Assembly: GCF_010093445.1 (NCBI RefSeq)
Contig: NZ_PDWW01000001.1
Coordinates: 62,001 to 126,000 of the forward strand
Source: Pseudoxanthomonas japonensis
Lineage (GTDB): Bacteria; Pseudomonadota; Gammaproteobacteria; Xanthomonadales; Xanthomonadaceae
Reading direction: 5' to 3'
Length of the DNA: 64,000 nucleotides
Every line of letters starts with the position of its first letter. Positions within the stretch are counted from its first letter, which is position 1. A model generated the notes under the pieces. The model searched no databases, was not told the DNA's origin, and was given only the letters and a program-made list of their open reading frames with translations. This document shows positions 9,056 through 18,343 of this stretch, piece by piece. The position numbers were made by a program, and so were the translations under genes.

Positions 9056-11932
9056 TCAGAACCGGTAGCTCAGGCCCAGGTTCACGCCGCGACCATACCG
9101 GTAGTAGCCCTGCGACAGCAGCGGATTGCCGTTGATGCTGTAGGTCTGTGCTTCGTCCAGCAGGTTCCGGCCTTCCAGCGACAGGCTGAAGCGGTCGTTG
9201 AAGCGGTACGACACATGCGCGGTCAGCCAGGTGATCGCATCGGCCTGTTCGTTGTAGCCCTCGCCCAGCACGTTGATGGCGGTGACGAAGCCATCGGTGC
9301 GGTCGGCGGTGGCGCCCAGCGACCACGGACCCTTCTCGTACATCAGCCCCAGCGAATAGACCGACGGGGCGATGCCTTCCAGCGGACGCTCCTGGTCGCC
9401 GACGAAGCTCTTCGACCAGTTGCGCGTGTACTGCGCACGGAAGCCGAAGCCGTTCTCCCAGAAGTGCTGCAGCCCGGCCTCGATGCCGCGGACCTTGGCG
9501 TAGTCGCCGTTGATCGGGCGCATCACGTTGAACAGGGTCGGACCGGTGGTGATCGGATTACCGTCGGCGTCGACGATGGGGCCGACGCCGATGTCCTGGC
9601 CCGGCTCCCAGCTGGTGGTCAGCTGGTTCTCGATGCGCTTGTAGAACACGGCCACGTTGAAGATCGAGTTCTCGCTGAAGTACCACTCCAGCGACACGTC
9701 GCCCTGCTTGGCTTCGTACGGCTTCAGGTCGACGTTGCCGCCATAGATCTGGGTGAACTCGCCCCACGACACGCTCGCGGTGGTGTTGGTCGGTGCCAGC
9801 TTGTCGACCGGCGGGCGCGCCATCGTCTTGGCCGCGCCGAGGCGCAGCTGCAGGTCGTCGGTGAAGCGCCAGGTGAAGTTGCCGGCCGGCAGCACGTAGC
9901 TGTAGTCGCCGTCCTGGCGGATCGCCGTGGGTTCGGCGTAGTTGGCGGTGTAGTTGAACGCGCCGTTCTCGGTGATGCTGAGGATCGGCGCATCCCAGGC
10001 TTCCGCGGTGGTCCGCGTCTTGACGAAGCGCACGCCGACGTCGGCGCTCCAGCGCTCACCGGAGAAGTCCGCCTGCACGTAGGCGGCCTTGGTGTCCTCG
10101 CTGACGCGGTAGCTTTCCAGCGGATTCCACTGCGGCGCCGCATTGGCGAAATCGTAGGTGCCGCCGCCGGGGCGCGCGTTGCCGTTGTAGGCCGCCAGCT
10201 GGTTGAGGTAGTTCGGCACGTCGAAGGCGAGGAACGTGCGCGGGAAGTCCGCATTCACGCCGCGCATGAAGTTCGGCAGCGTGAACGAGTGCGACAGCAC
10301 GTTGCCGCCCAGCGCGCCGACGTTGATCGCGTTGTCGCCGGAGTAGTAGTCGGCGCCGCCGTTGAGCGTGTTGTTGATCAGGTCGCGGGTCTTCTTGCGA
10401 TCCGTGGCGGTGACGCCGAAATGCAGGTCGTCCATCGCGAACCGGCCGACGTACCACTTGCCGCCGAGAGTGCCACCGGTGATCTCGTCGACGATGTTGT
10501 CGCCGCGCAGTTCCATGTAGTGGGTGTTGAAGTCCGAACCGCCGAACTGCCCGTTGGCCAGGCCGTTCGCCAGCTGGCGGCCGTCGTCGAAGAGGGCGGT
10601 GACGTTGGGCACGGCGCCGCCGCTCAGTTCGATGCGGGCGACGTTGGGCTGGTTCATGCGCAGGACCACGTAGGTGTCCTGGCCACCGGAGTAGCGCTTC
10701 GAGGTCGAGCGATAGACGTCGCCGGTCAGGGTCAGGTCGTCGCTGACCTTCCACTCGGCGTTGGCGCCGTAAAGATCGGTGTCGACCACCCGGTGCTCGG
10801 TCATGTTGAGCAGTTCCGGGTTCAGGCGCATTTCCGGATCGGGGTTGTCCATCGTGAAGCCAGTGACGATGCCGTTCTGGATCGTCATGTCGGACCAGCG
10901 GCCCGGCGCGAACAGCGGGTAGTACGACTGCTGGTAGCCGACCTGCGGCGAGTCCAGGCGCGTCTTCAGTCCGTCCAGCGTCAGCTTGAAGCTGTTGCTG
11001 GGGCGCCATTCGATCTTCGCCGACAGCGCGCGGCGCTTCTTCTCTTCCAGGATGGAGCCGACGCGGAACTGGCCGGGCGCGATGAGGCCGTACTCGTCCT
11101 CATCCAGCTCGCCGTTGCCGTTGGGGTCGATGGCGCCGCCCCAGGTGTTGCCCCACAGCCAGCTTTCGTCGTTCGGGTCCGCGTTGCGGCTCCAGCCGCC
11201 GTCGTTGCCGGCGATGTCGGTGCGGTCCTTGCGCTTGCCGTACACCACGCCGAGCAGCACGCCCAGCGTGTTGTCGGCGAACAGGTTGCTGTAGGTCGCG
11301 GAGAACTTGTGCCCGTCGAGTTCGGACATCTGGTTGCGGTCGCCCTCAAGGCGGATCACGCCCTGCTGCCCGTCCTGGTCGAACGGACTGGCCGAACGCA
11401 GGTTGATCAGGCCGCCGATCGCGCCCTCGGACAAGGAGGCCTGCGCGCCCTTGACGACGTCGGCGCCGCTGATCACGTCGGCCGGCAGCACGTCGTACGC
11501 GAAGTCGCGGCCCGCGCCGTCGGTGGCGAGGATGCGGCCATTGAAGGTCGTGAGCGTGTACTCCGGGCCCAGGCCGCGGACGCTGACCTTCTGGCCCTCG
11601 CCGCCGGCGGTGCGCGAGATGGACACGCCGGTGATATGGCTCAGCGAATCGGCGACGTTGTCGTCGGGGAACTTGCCCAGTTCCAGCGCGCTGATCGAAT
11701 CCTGGACCGTGCCGGACTCGCGCTTCAGTTCGATGGCACGCGCCATGCTGCCGCGCACGCCGGTGACGACCACGGTATCCAGGGTCGCGGGATCGCCCTG
11801 GCTCTCCTGCCCCGCCGGCGCCGGGTCCGCGCTCGCGGCCTCCGCCTGCTGGGCCAACGCGCCGACCGGCACGCTCAGAGCCAGGGCCACACTACAAAAG
11901 AGCAAGTTCCGGTGCAGCCGCGCGGTCTTCAT
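9056..11932 (-). CDS. TonB-dependent outer-membrane receptor, probable galactoside/GalNAc uptake
   Basis: A 958-residue outer-membrane receptor with a signal peptide (LLFCSVALALSVPVGALAQQ), a TonB box and plug (DTVVVTGVRGSMARAIELKR, then a VRGLGPEYTLTTFNGR loop), a 22-strand-type barrel and a C-terminal aromatic residue (GLSYRF). It has no N-terminal STN signalling domain. It belongs to the large carbohydrate receptor class with ADSLSHITGVSISRTAGGEGQKVSVRG. It diverges from an AgaR-like regulator, shares its CGAAA repeat spacer, and is next to alpha-galactosidase and aga genes, so its ligand is probably an alpha-galactoside or GalNAc-containing glycan (inference). A GAGGAGAG ribosome site precedes the ATG. 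Confidence 0.9.
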   Translation of the reverse strand: MKTARLHRNLLFCSVALALSVPVGALAQQAEAASADPAPAGQESQGDPATLDTVVVTGVRGSMARAIELKRESGTVQDSISALELGKFPDDNVADSLSHITGVSISRTAGGEGQKVSVRGLGPEYTLTTFNGRILATDGAGRDFAYDVLPADVISGADVVKGAQASLSEGAIGGLINLRSASPFDQDGQQGVIRLEGDRNQMSELDGHKFSATYSNLFADNTLGVLLGVVYGKRKDRTDIAGNDGGWSRNADPNDESWLWGNTWGGAIDPNGNGELDEDEYGLIAPGQFRVGSILEEKKRRALSAKIEWRPSNSFKLTLDGLKTRLDSPQVGYQQSYYPLFAPGRWSDMTIQNGIVTGFTMDNPDPEMRLNPELLNMTEHRVVDTDLYGANAEWKVSDDLTLTGDVYRSTSKRYSGGQDTYVVLRMNQPNVARIELSGGAVPNVTALFDDGRQLANGLANGQFGGSDFNTHYMELRGDNIVDEITGGTLGGKWYVGRFAMDDLHFGVTATDRKKTRDLINNTLNGGADYYSGDNAINVGALGGNVLSHSFTLPNFMRGVNADFPRTFLAFDVPNYLNQLAAYNGNARPGGGTYDFANAAPQWNPLESYRVSEDTKAAYVQADFSGERWSADVGVRFVKTRTTAEAWDAPILSITENGAFNYTANYAEPTAIRQDGDYSYVLPAGNFTWRFTDDLQLRLGAAKTMARPPVDKLAPTNTTASVSWGEFTQIYGGNVDLKPYEAKQGDVSLEWYFSENSIFNVAVFYKRIENQLTTSWEPGQDIGVGPIVDADGNPITTGPTLFNVMRPINGDYAKVRGIEAGLQHFWENGFGFRAQYTRNWSKSFVGDQERPLEGIAPSVYSLGLMYEKGPWSLGATADRTDGFVTAINVLGEGYNEQADAITWLTAHVSYRFNDRFSLSLEGRNLLDEAQTYSINGNPLLSQGYYRYGRGVNLGLSYRF

Positions 11933-11971
11933 GGGTCTCTCCTCAGAAGGTGGCAGTTATGTTACGCAACC

Positions 11972-12030
11972 AAACGAAACCGAGCCTATAACATGTTTCG
12001 TTTTGTATCAATAGCGAAATGTAACGAAAT
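11972..12030. promoter_or_regulatory. Predicted AgaR-type operator array
   Basis: The spacer between the TonB receptor and the DeoR-family gene holds AAACGAAAC (11972-11980), its inverted partner GTTTCGTTTTG (11995-12005) and two further CGAAAT copies spaced 10 bp apart (12015-12020, 12025-12030). DeoR-family AgaR proteins bind TTTC/CGAAA-type repeats. The same CGAAAC unit recurs before the alpha-galactosidase, which supports common regulation. An AAGGAGGT ribosome site (12052-12059) follows for the regulator. Confidence 0.55.
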
Positions 12031-12062
12031 AATCCATACTGATCGCGCTACAAGGAGGTCCC

Positions 12063-12851
12063 ATGTCCGTCACCCGTGATACCAGCCAACGCCGCCTGCA
12101 GATCAGCGAGCTCGTGCGCCAGCACGGCAGCGTCCAGGTGGCCACGCTCGCCCGCCGGTTCGGGGTGAGCATGCAGACCGTGCGCAAGGACCTGCGCTAC
12201 CTGGCCGAGCGCGGCGTGATGGCCCGGGCCTACGGCGGCGCGATCGACAGCAGCGTGGTCGGCACCGGCACGACGCCCAGCAGCGAGCCCCACTACGAAG
12301 CCAAGCGCACCTCCCATCTGGACGAGAAGCGTCGCATCGGCCAGCGTGCCGCCGCCCTGGTGAAGGCCGGCGACACCATCGCCATCGACTCCGGCACCAC
12401 CGCCATCCAGTTGGCGGAGTCGCTGCCGAACATCGACGTGACCGTGGTCACCAACGACTTCGGCGTGCTCGGCGCGCTGGCGCCCAAGAACAACATCAAC
12501 ATCGTCATGCTGGGCGGCGAACTGCGCCGCAAGAACATGGCCTTCTACGGCGGCCTGACCGTCGAGGCGCTGGACGCGCTGCACGTGGACATGCTGTTCC
12601 TCGGCGTGGACGGCCTGGACCTGGAGCGCGGCATCACCACGCACTACGAACCGGAAGCCATGCTCAACCGCAAGATGGTGGAAGCGGCGCGCGTGGTGGT
12701 TGCGATCACCGACAGTTCCAAGTTCGGCAAGATCTGCCTGCACCGCATCGTGCCGGTCGGCGACCTCGACGTGCTGATCACCGACCGCGGCGCGCCGAAC
12801 GACATCGTCCTGGCGGCCGAACAGCTCGGCCTCGATCTCATCCTCGCCTAG
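12063..12851 (+). CDS. agaR: DeoR-family transcriptional repressor (AgaR-like)
   Basis: A 262-residue regulator with an N-terminal winged helix-turn-helix (ISELVRQHGSVQVATLARRFGVSMQTVRKDLRYLAERG) and a C-terminal sugar-phosphate-sensing domain with the DeoR signature (IAIDSGTTAIQLAESL, TVVTNDFGVLGAL, VMLGGELRRKNMAF). Family members respond to phosphorylated sugars. The genes around it (agaS, kbaZ, alpha-galactosidase) point to an amino-sugar or galactosamine phosphate. The ATG is fixed by a perfect AAGGAGGT site four bases upstream. Its stop overlaps by four bases, tail to tail, with the amidohydrolase on the other strand. The name agaR is assigned from context. Confidence 0.85.
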   Translation: MSVTRDTSQRRLQISELVRQHGSVQVATLARRFGVSMQTVRKDLRYLAERGVMARAYGGAIDSSVVGTGTTPSSEPHYEAKRTSHLDEKRRIGQRAAALVKAGDTIAIDSGTTAIQLAESLPNIDVTVVTNDFGVLGALAPKNNINIVMLGGELRRKNMAFYGGLTVEALDALHVDMLFLGVDGLDLERGITTHYEPEAMLNRKMVEAARVVVAITDSSKFGKICLHRIVPVGDLDVLITDRGAPNDIVLAAEQLGLDLILA

Positions 12852-13942
12852 TCGCGCGCGGCGGTGCCGAACACGCGCACCGCATTGCGGTAGTACACCT
12901 TGTCGATGACCTCGCGCGGCAGCGCCAGCCCGGGCACGTCGGCATCGAGCGTGTCCACGCGCTGGCTTTCCCCCGTCGCCAGATAGCGCCAGTCCGCGGT
13001 CCAGACGTCATGTGCGGAACGGCGGAACTCGGCCGGATCGCTGTCGGGATTGACGGTCAGGTCGGTGCCGTACAGCAGGCGATCCTGGTAACGGATGAAG
13101 AACGCGCGCACCTTCCCGCGGTCCCGCAGCGACTGGTACTGCACCTGGCTCATGCGCGCCGCCAGATCGACACTCGCGTCTGGAAACCGGTCGAGGAACG
13201 CCCCCAGCCGATCGACGTCGTACTCCAGGCTGCCCATGTGCGCGCCGACGAAGCGCAGGCCCGGATGCGCCGCGACGAAGCGGTCGCGGGTGGCGATCTG
13301 GTCGTCGTAGCTGGGCTGATCCGGATGCAGGTACATGTGGTACTGCGGATGGTTGCGGAAGTACTCGCGGTCGTTGTCCGTGGTCATCTGCTCCAGCGGC
13401 AGCCAGCAGTTGTGCGGCTCGCCCTGGTGGCCGATCAGCACCAGGTCCAGCGCGCGCACCTGTTCCGCGACCGGCGACAACCCGGGATGGTCGAGCATGA
13501 TCAGGCGGCCGTCGGCGTCCTTCTCGATCATGCCGACGTTCTTCCAGATCTTCACCGCGCGCGCACCCTCGGATTTCGCCTGGGCCAGGCCGGCGTTGAC
13601 GCGGTCTGCCCAGCCGGGCTGCCCGAAGCCGTCCATCGAGAACGTCGCCGCCCAGTGCAGCCGCGCGGGATCGGCCTTGGCCAGTGCCGTCGCCGCCGCA
13701 TGCTGGTCGGCGATGCTGGGGAAATCGGGGTAGTCGACGTTGATCGACATCAGTTCGAACCCGTCCTGGCGCGCCTGCTCGAGGAAAGCCGGGTCGTCGA
13801 CATTCGCGTGCACATGCGCGTCGAACTTGGGAACGCGTGCGAAATCGTCCATGCCGTAGGGAACCGAAGCCGCCTGTACCGGGCCGCTTGCGGACCCGCC
13901 CAGCACGACCGCCAGGACCACCCCCTGCCACGCCTTGCGCAT
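12848..13942 (-). CDS. Exported amidohydrolase (Amidohydro_2 type)
   Basis: A 364-residue protein with a signal peptide (MRKAWQGVVLAVVLGGSASGPVQA), so it acts in the periplasm or outside. It has the first metal motif DAHVH, then IWKNVG (where a carbamylated or metal-binding Lys is often found), GHQGEPH, GAHMGSLEYD, and the metal Asp in LLYGTDLTV. The pattern suits the PF04909 amidohydrolase group, whose members include decarboxylases and C-C hydrolases as well as lactonases. It is not similar to NagA. It is inside the galactoside/GalNAc locus and is divergent from the GH36 gene across CGAAAC repeats, so a role on a product of that pathway is likely. The reaction is unknown. Confidence 0.75.
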   Translation of the reverse strand: MRKAWQGVVLAVVLGGSASGPVQAASVPYGMDDFARVPKFDAHVHANVDDPAFLEQARQDGFELMSINVDYPDFPSIADQHAAATALAKADPARLHWAATFSMDGFGQPGWADRVNAGLAQAKSEGARAVKIWKNVGMIEKDADGRLIMLDHPGLSPVAEQVRALDLVLIGHQGEPHNCWLPLEQMTTDNDREYFRNHPQYHMYLHPDQPSYDDQIATRDRFVAAHPGLRFVGAHMGSLEYDVDRLGAFLDRFPDASVDLAARMSQVQYQSLRDRGKVRAFFIRYQDRLLYGTDLTVNPDSDPAEFRRSAHDVWTADWRYLATGESQRVDTLDADVPGLALPREVIDKVYYRNAVRVFGTAARD

Positions 13943-13954
13943 ACGCCACCTGTG

Positions 13955-13982
13955 ATGTAACGAAACCTAAAACGAAACATAT
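13955..13982. promoter_or_regulatory. Predicted AgaR-type operator, second site
   Basis: Two direct CGAAAC repeats, 13961-13966 and 13973-13978 (12 bp apart), lie in the spacer between the amidohydrolase and the alpha-galactosidase. They repeat the units in front of the regulator at 11972-12030. An adjoining inverted repeat, GCAAC/GTTGC, follows at about 13984-13999. Confidence 0.55.
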
Positions 13983-14044
13983 CGCAACAAAAGTGTTGCA
14001 TCAACCGTCCGGCCTCGCGCACAATCGGTCGCACCTCAACCGGA

Positions 14045-16138
14045 ATGCCGCCCATGCCACCCATTGGTCGCCGCACCGTCTTGAAGCTTGCCGTCGGCAG
14101 CGCCGCCCTGGCCGCCCTGCCCTGGACGCCGGGCCGTGCCCTGGCCGCCGGCAGCGCCGCCATGACGGCCCAGGATGCCCTGCTGTCGCTGACGTTCGAC
14201 CGCGCACTGCGCACGCGTGTCGCCTACAAGGGCAAGACGCTGACCCCGTTCGAGGCCAGTGAAGTGTTGCTGCTGAAGGACGGCAGCGCCATCGATACCT
14301 ATGCGTTCAGTGGCGAGGAGCGCCAGCCGGTGAGCGACGCGCGCCATGGCGCCGGCCTGCGCCACGTCTTCACCGGCGTGTCGAAGCAGGGCATCGAGAA
14401 ACAGGTCGCCGTGACCTTCTTCGAACAGTCCCCGGGCCTGGCCCTGATGCAGGTGCGCTACCGCAACACCGGCACGCAACCGGTCGACGTGGCCGGCTGG
14501 CGGTCGGCGGCGCATGAACTGGCGAATGCGCCGGGCGGCTTCTGGAGCTTCTCCGGCACCACGCACGAAGACCGCCGCGACTGGGTGCAGCCGCTGGGCG
14601 ACAACTTCGACCAGCGCAACACGCTGGGCATGGACGCGTCGGACTACGGCGGCGGCACGCCGGTCGCCAATGTCTGGCGGCGCGACGTCGGCCTGGCCGT
14701 CGGCCATGTCGAGCCGGTGCCGCGCGCGCTCGACCTGCCCGTGCGCAAGACCGGCAAGGGCGCGCGCATCGCCGTGGAAGGCGTGCAGGCCATCACCCTC
14801 GCGCCCGGCCAGGCGCTGGCCACCGAACGCACGTTCCTGTGCGCGCACACCGGCGATCACTTCGCCCCGCTCGCCCTCTACCGCGACTTCATGAAGGCCG
14901 AAGGCATCGCCGCGCCGCAGGCGCCGGCGTCCGCCTTCGAGCCCACCTGGTGCGCGTGGGGCTACGAGCGCGACTTCACCGTCGCGCAGATCCTGGCCAC
15001 GCTGCCGAAGGTGCGCGAGGTCGGCTTCCAGTGGGCCGTGCTCGACGACGGCTGGCAGACCAACGAAGGCGACTGGCAGATCGACCGGAAGAAGTTTCCG
15101 CGCGGCGATGCCGACATGCGCGACTTCGTGAAGGCCGTGCGCGCCCAGGGCCTGCGCCCGCGCCTGTGGCTGGCGCCGCTGGCCGCCGATCCCGGCAGCG
15201 AGATCCTCTACAAGCACAGCGACATGCTGCTGCTGGACGAATACGGCTCCTTCCAGAAGGTCAGCTGGTGGAACGCGCTGACCCAGTGCCCCGCCTACCA
15301 GCCGACCATCGACTACTACGTGGCGCTGGTGAAGAAGGCCATCGGCGACTGGGGCTTCGAGGGCATCAAGCTGGACGGCCAGCACCTCAACGCGGTCGCG
15401 CCCTGCTACAACCCCGCCCACAAGCACGCCAGTCCGACCGACTCCTGCGAGAAGCTGCCCGACTTCTGGAACGCGATCTACAAGGCCGCGCACGATGCCA
15501 ATCCGGATGCGGTGGTCGAACTTTGCCCGTGCGGTACCGCGTTCGCCTTCCACAACCTGCCGGCGACGGACCAGTTCCCGTCGTCGGATCCGCTGTCGTC
15601 GTGGCAGGTGCGCAGCAAGGGCAAGAGCGTCAAGGCGCTGATGGGCCGCGGCAGCAGCTATGCCGGCGACCATGTGGAACTGGCCGACGGCCGCGACGAT
15701 TTCGCCTCCAGCGTCGGCATCGGCGCGGTGATCTCGTCCAAGTTCACCTGGCCGCGCGATACCGAGAACCCGACCGCACCCCTGCCGGAAGGCGGCTACG
15801 TGCTGACGCCGGAGAAGGAAGTGCTGTGGAAGAAGTGGGTCGCGCTGTACCGCGACCACATGCTGCCGCTGGGCGACTACCGCGGCGAGCTGTACGACAT
15901 CGGCTTCGACGCGCCCGAGACGCACGCCATCGCCAAGGACGGGGCGATGTACTACGCCTTCTATGCGAAGGACTGGAACGGCACGCTGGAACTGCGCGGA
16001 CTCGGTGAAGGCCGCTACCGCGTGCGCGACCTGTTCAACGGCACCGACCTCGGCAGCGTCGATGCGAAGGCGAACACGCTGCGCGCCGGCTTCACCCGCT
16101 TCCTGCTGCTGCAGGCCACGCCGGAGGCGGCCGCATGA
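14045..16138 (+). CDS. Tat-exported alpha-galactosidase / alpha-N-acetylgalactosaminidase (GH36 type)
   Basis: A 697-residue clan-D glycosidase. The N-terminus carries a twin-arginine signal (IGRRTVLKLAVGSAALAALP), so it should fold in the cytoplasm and be exported. After an N-terminal beta-sandwich, the barrel shows VLDDGWQTNEGDWQ, RLWLAPL, the nucleophile stretch GIKLDGQHLN (Asp in KLD) and a later SDPLSSWQVRSKGK region where the acid/base Asp of GH36 is found. A small beta domain ends the protein. It releases terminal alpha-linked galactose or GalNAc. The linked aga genes favour GalNAc, but this is inference. It begins an operon: its stop overlaps the permease start as ATGA. An ATG at 14054 is an alternative start. 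Confidence 0.82.
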   Translation: MPPMPPIGRRTVLKLAVGSAALAALPWTPGRALAAGSAAMTAQDALLSLTFDRALRTRVAYKGKTLTPFEASEVLLLKDGSAIDTYAFSGEERQPVSDARHGAGLRHVFTGVSKQGIEKQVAVTFFEQSPGLALMQVRYRNTGTQPVDVAGWRSAAHELANAPGGFWSFSGTTHEDRRDWVQPLGDNFDQRNTLGMDASDYGGGTPVANVWRRDVGLAVGHVEPVPRALDLPVRKTGKGARIAVEGVQAITLAPGQALATERTFLCAHTGDHFAPLALYRDFMKAEGIAAPQAPASAFEPTWCAWGYERDFTVAQILATLPKVREVGFQWAVLDDGWQTNEGDWQIDRKKFPRGDADMRDFVKAVRAQGLRPRLWLAPLAADPGSEILYKHSDMLLLDEYGSFQKVSWWNALTQCPAYQPTIDYYVALVKKAIGDWGFEGIKLDGQHLNAVAPCYNPAHKHASPTDSCEKLPDFWNAIYKAAHDANPDAVVELCPCGTAFAFHNLPATDQFPSSDPLSSWQVRSKGKSVKALMGRGSSYAGDHVELADGRDDFASSVGIGAVISSKFTWPRDTENPTAPLPEGGYVLTPEKEVLWKKWVALYRDHMLPLGDYRGELYDIGFDAPETHAIAKDGAMYYAFYAKDWNGTLELRGLGEGRYRVRDLFNGTDLGSVDAKANTLRAGFTRFLLLQATPEAAA

Positions 16139-17040
16139 GCGCCGTCGTCGCGGCGCCGCGCCGCCGCTGGCTGGCCTATGCCCTGACCACGGTCGCGCTG
16201 TGGGGCGTGTGGGGCGCACTGGCGGGCCTGTCGGCGCAGCGCGGCTTTCCCGACACGCTGGTGTACTGCGTATGGGCGCTGACGATGGTGCCGCCTGCGT
16301 TGTTCATCCTGTGGCGCACCGGCTGGCAGCTCGACCGCTCGCCGCGCGCCATTGCCTATGGCCTGGCGATCGGCCTGCTCGGCGCGGGCGGGCAGATGCT
16401 GCTGTTCAAGGCGCTGACCATCGGGCCGGCGTATTTCATCTTCCCGATCATCTCGCTGTCGCCGGTCATCACCATCGTGCTGTCGTTCGCGCTGCTGCGC
16501 GAGCGCACCGGCTGGATGGGCGCGCTGGGCATCGTGCTGGCGCTGGTCGCGCTGCCGCTGCTCGACCTGTCGTTCGGCGGCGGCACCCAGGGGCTGGGCT
16601 GGTTCGCGCTGGCGCTGATCATCATGGCGGCGTGGGGCATCCAGGCCTACTTCATGAAGCTGGCCAACCACACGGTCAGCGCCGAAAGCATCTTCTTCTA
16701 CATGATGGTCGGCGCGTTGCTGCTGGCGCCGGTGGCGTGGGCGATGACCGACTGGCGCCAGCCGATCAACACCGGCCTGGACGGTCCGTGGATGACCGCG
16801 GCGATCCAGGTGCTGAACGCGGTCGGCGCGCTGATGCTGGTGTATGCCTTCCGCTACGGCAAGGCGATCGTCGTCGCGCCGCTGACCAATGCCGGCGCAC
16901 CGCTGGTGACCGCGGTGCTGTCGCTGGTGTTCGCCAGCGTGGTGCCCGGGCCGCTGAAGATGGTCGGCCTGGTGCTGGCCCTGATCGCCTCGCTGCTGCT
17001 GGTACTGGAACCCGAACGCCCCGCCCCGCACGACGCCTGA
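16135..17040 (+). CDS. EamA/DMT-family inner-membrane permease
   Basis: A 301-residue protein with about ten hydrophobic helices in two repeats, typical of the drug/metabolite transporter EamA family (for example GVWGALAGLSAQRGFPDTLVYCVWAL and GMKM-type second-half segments around YFIFPIISLSPVITIVLSFALLRER). It overlaps the glycosidase stop by ATGA and precedes kbaZ by 13 bp. It is therefore the best candidate for importing the monosaccharide freed by the glycosidase. EamA members more often export metabolites, so the direction of transport is an assumption from context. No MFS or PTS permease is seen in this locus. Confidence 0.85.
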   Translation: MSAVVAAPRRRWLAYALTTVALWGVWGALAGLSAQRGFPDTLVYCVWALTMVPPALFILWRTGWQLDRSPRAIAYGLAIGLLGAGGQMLLFKALTIGPAYFIFPIISLSPVITIVLSFALLRERTGWMGALGIVLALVALPLLDLSFGGGTQGLGWFALALIIMAAWGIQAYFMKLANHTVSAESIFFYMMVGALLLAPVAWAMTDWRQPINTGLDGPWMTAAIQVLNAVGALMLVYAFRYGKAIVVAPLTNAGAPLVTAVLSLVFASVVPGPLKMVGLVLALIASLLLVLEPERPAPHDA

Positions 17041-17053
17041 CCGGAACGACCGC

Positions 17054-18343
17054 ATGCACGCCCTGCTCGACCTCATCGCGCGCCACAAGCAAGGCCACGC
17101 CGTTGGCGTGACCTCGGTGTGCTCCGCACACCCGATCGTCATCGAGGCGACGTTGCGCCATGCGGCGGAGAACGCATCGCCGCTGGTGCTGTTCGAAGCG
17201 ACCTGCAACCAGGTCAACCAGGACGGCGGTTATACCGGGATGACGCCGGCGGATTTCGTCGCGTTCGTGCACGGCATCGCCGGACAGGTCGGCTTCGATA
17301 CCGCGCGCATCGCCCTCGGCGGCGACCACCTGGGTCCGAATCCGTGGACATCGCTGGACGCCGATGCCGCGATGGACAAGGCCGAGGTGATGGTGGCGAC
17401 GTACGTCGCAGCCGGTTTCCGCAAGATCCACCTCGATTGCTCGATGGCCTGCGAAGGCGATCCCGTGCCGCTGCCGGAAAGCGAGATCGTCCGCCGCGCG
17501 GTACGCCTGTGCCGTGCCGCCGAAGTCGCCTATGCGAGCGCGGGCGGCGAAGCGCCGGTATACGTGATCGGTACCGAGGTGCCGGTGCCCGGCGGAGCCA
17601 CCGAGGCGATCGAAGGACTGGAAACCACGACGCCGGCCGCCGCTCGCGCGACCATCGACGCACATCGCGAAGCCTTCCATGCCGCCGGCCTCGAGCGTGC
17701 ATGGGAACGCGTCATCGCCTCCGTCGTGCAGCCGGGTGTCGAGTTCGATCACCATGAGGTCATCGACTACGTGCCGGCGAAGGCGAAGGCGCTGAGCGAG
17801 GCCATCGTGCCGCTGCCGGGCATGGTCTACGAAGCACATTCCACCGACTACCAGACCCGCGAGGCATTGCAGGCGCTGGTACGCGACCACTTCGCCATCC
17901 TCAAGGTCGGTCCCGGCCTGACCTTCGCGCTGCGCGAAGCGCTGTGGGCACTCGATGCCATCGAACGCGACTGGATCGCGCCGGGCAAGCGCGCCAACCT
18001 GCGCGACGTTGCGTTGCAACGCATGCGCGAGCAGCCGAAGCACTGGCAGCGGTACTACCACGCGGATGGCGACGCGTTGACGGTCGATCTGCAGTACAGC
18101 CTCAGCGACCGCATCCGCTACTACTGGCCCGACCCGGTGATCGAAGACGCGCGTGCGCGCCTGTTCGGCAACCTGCGCGACCAACCGCCGCCGCTGCCGC
18201 TGGTCAGCCAACACCTCCCCCATGCATTGCATGCCCTCCGCCACGGCCGCGCGACGCTCGATCCGCAGTCATTGGCGATGGCGCACATCAGTGCCGTCCT
18301 GGACGACTACCATCATGCCTGCCATCCCCATGAACACCCCTGA
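17054..18343 (+). CDS. kbaZ: D-tagatose-bisphosphate aldolase class II, KbaZ/GatZ/AgaZ-type subunit
   Basis: A 429-residue protein with the KbaZ/GatZ opening (GVTSVCSAHPIVIEATLRHA, LFEATCNQVNQDGGYTGMTP) and the TIM-barrel stretches LGGDHLGPNPW, KIHLDCSMACEGD, YVIGTEVPVPGG, VQPGVEFDH and KVGPGLTFALREALWAL. In enterobacteria this subunit stabilises the catalytic KbaY/GatY, which cleaves tagatose-1,6-bisphosphate to DHAP and glyceraldehyde-3-phosphate. No KbaY partner is visible. In Shewanella-type GalNAc pathways the AgaZ protein is assigned as the aldolase itself, which may apply here. It overlaps the agaS start by 14 bp. Confidence 0.92.
   Translation: MHALLDLIARHKQGHAVGVTSVCSAHPIVIEATLRHAAENASPLVLFEATCNQVNQDGGYTGMTPADFVAFVHGIAGQVGFDTARIALGGDHLGPNPWTSLDADAAMDKAEVMVATYVAAGFRKIHLDCSMACEGDPVPLPESEIVRRAVRLCRAAEVAYASAGGEAPVYVIGTEVPVPGGATEAIEGLETTTPAAARATIDAHREAFHAAGLERAWERVIASVVQPGVEFDHHEVIDYVPAKAKALSEAIVPLPGMVYEAHSTDYQTREALQALVRDHFAILKVGPGLTFALREALWALDAIERDWIAPGKRANLRDVALQRMREQPKHWQRYYHADGDALTVDLQYSLSDRIRYYWPDPVIEDARARLFGNLRDQPPPLPLVSQHLPHALHALRHGRATLDPQSLAMAHISAVLDDYHHACHPHEHP

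Noticed and set aside
9215-12079. Plus-strand open frame of 954 codons opposite the TonB receptor
   Set aside because: The opposite strand encodes a complete receptor with signal peptide, plug and C-terminal Phe. The frame has no ribosome site or recognisable motif.
14036-16219. Minus-strand open frame opposite the GH36 gene
   Set aside because: The plus strand encodes a glycosidase with a Tat signal and catalytic motifs; the minus frame has none.
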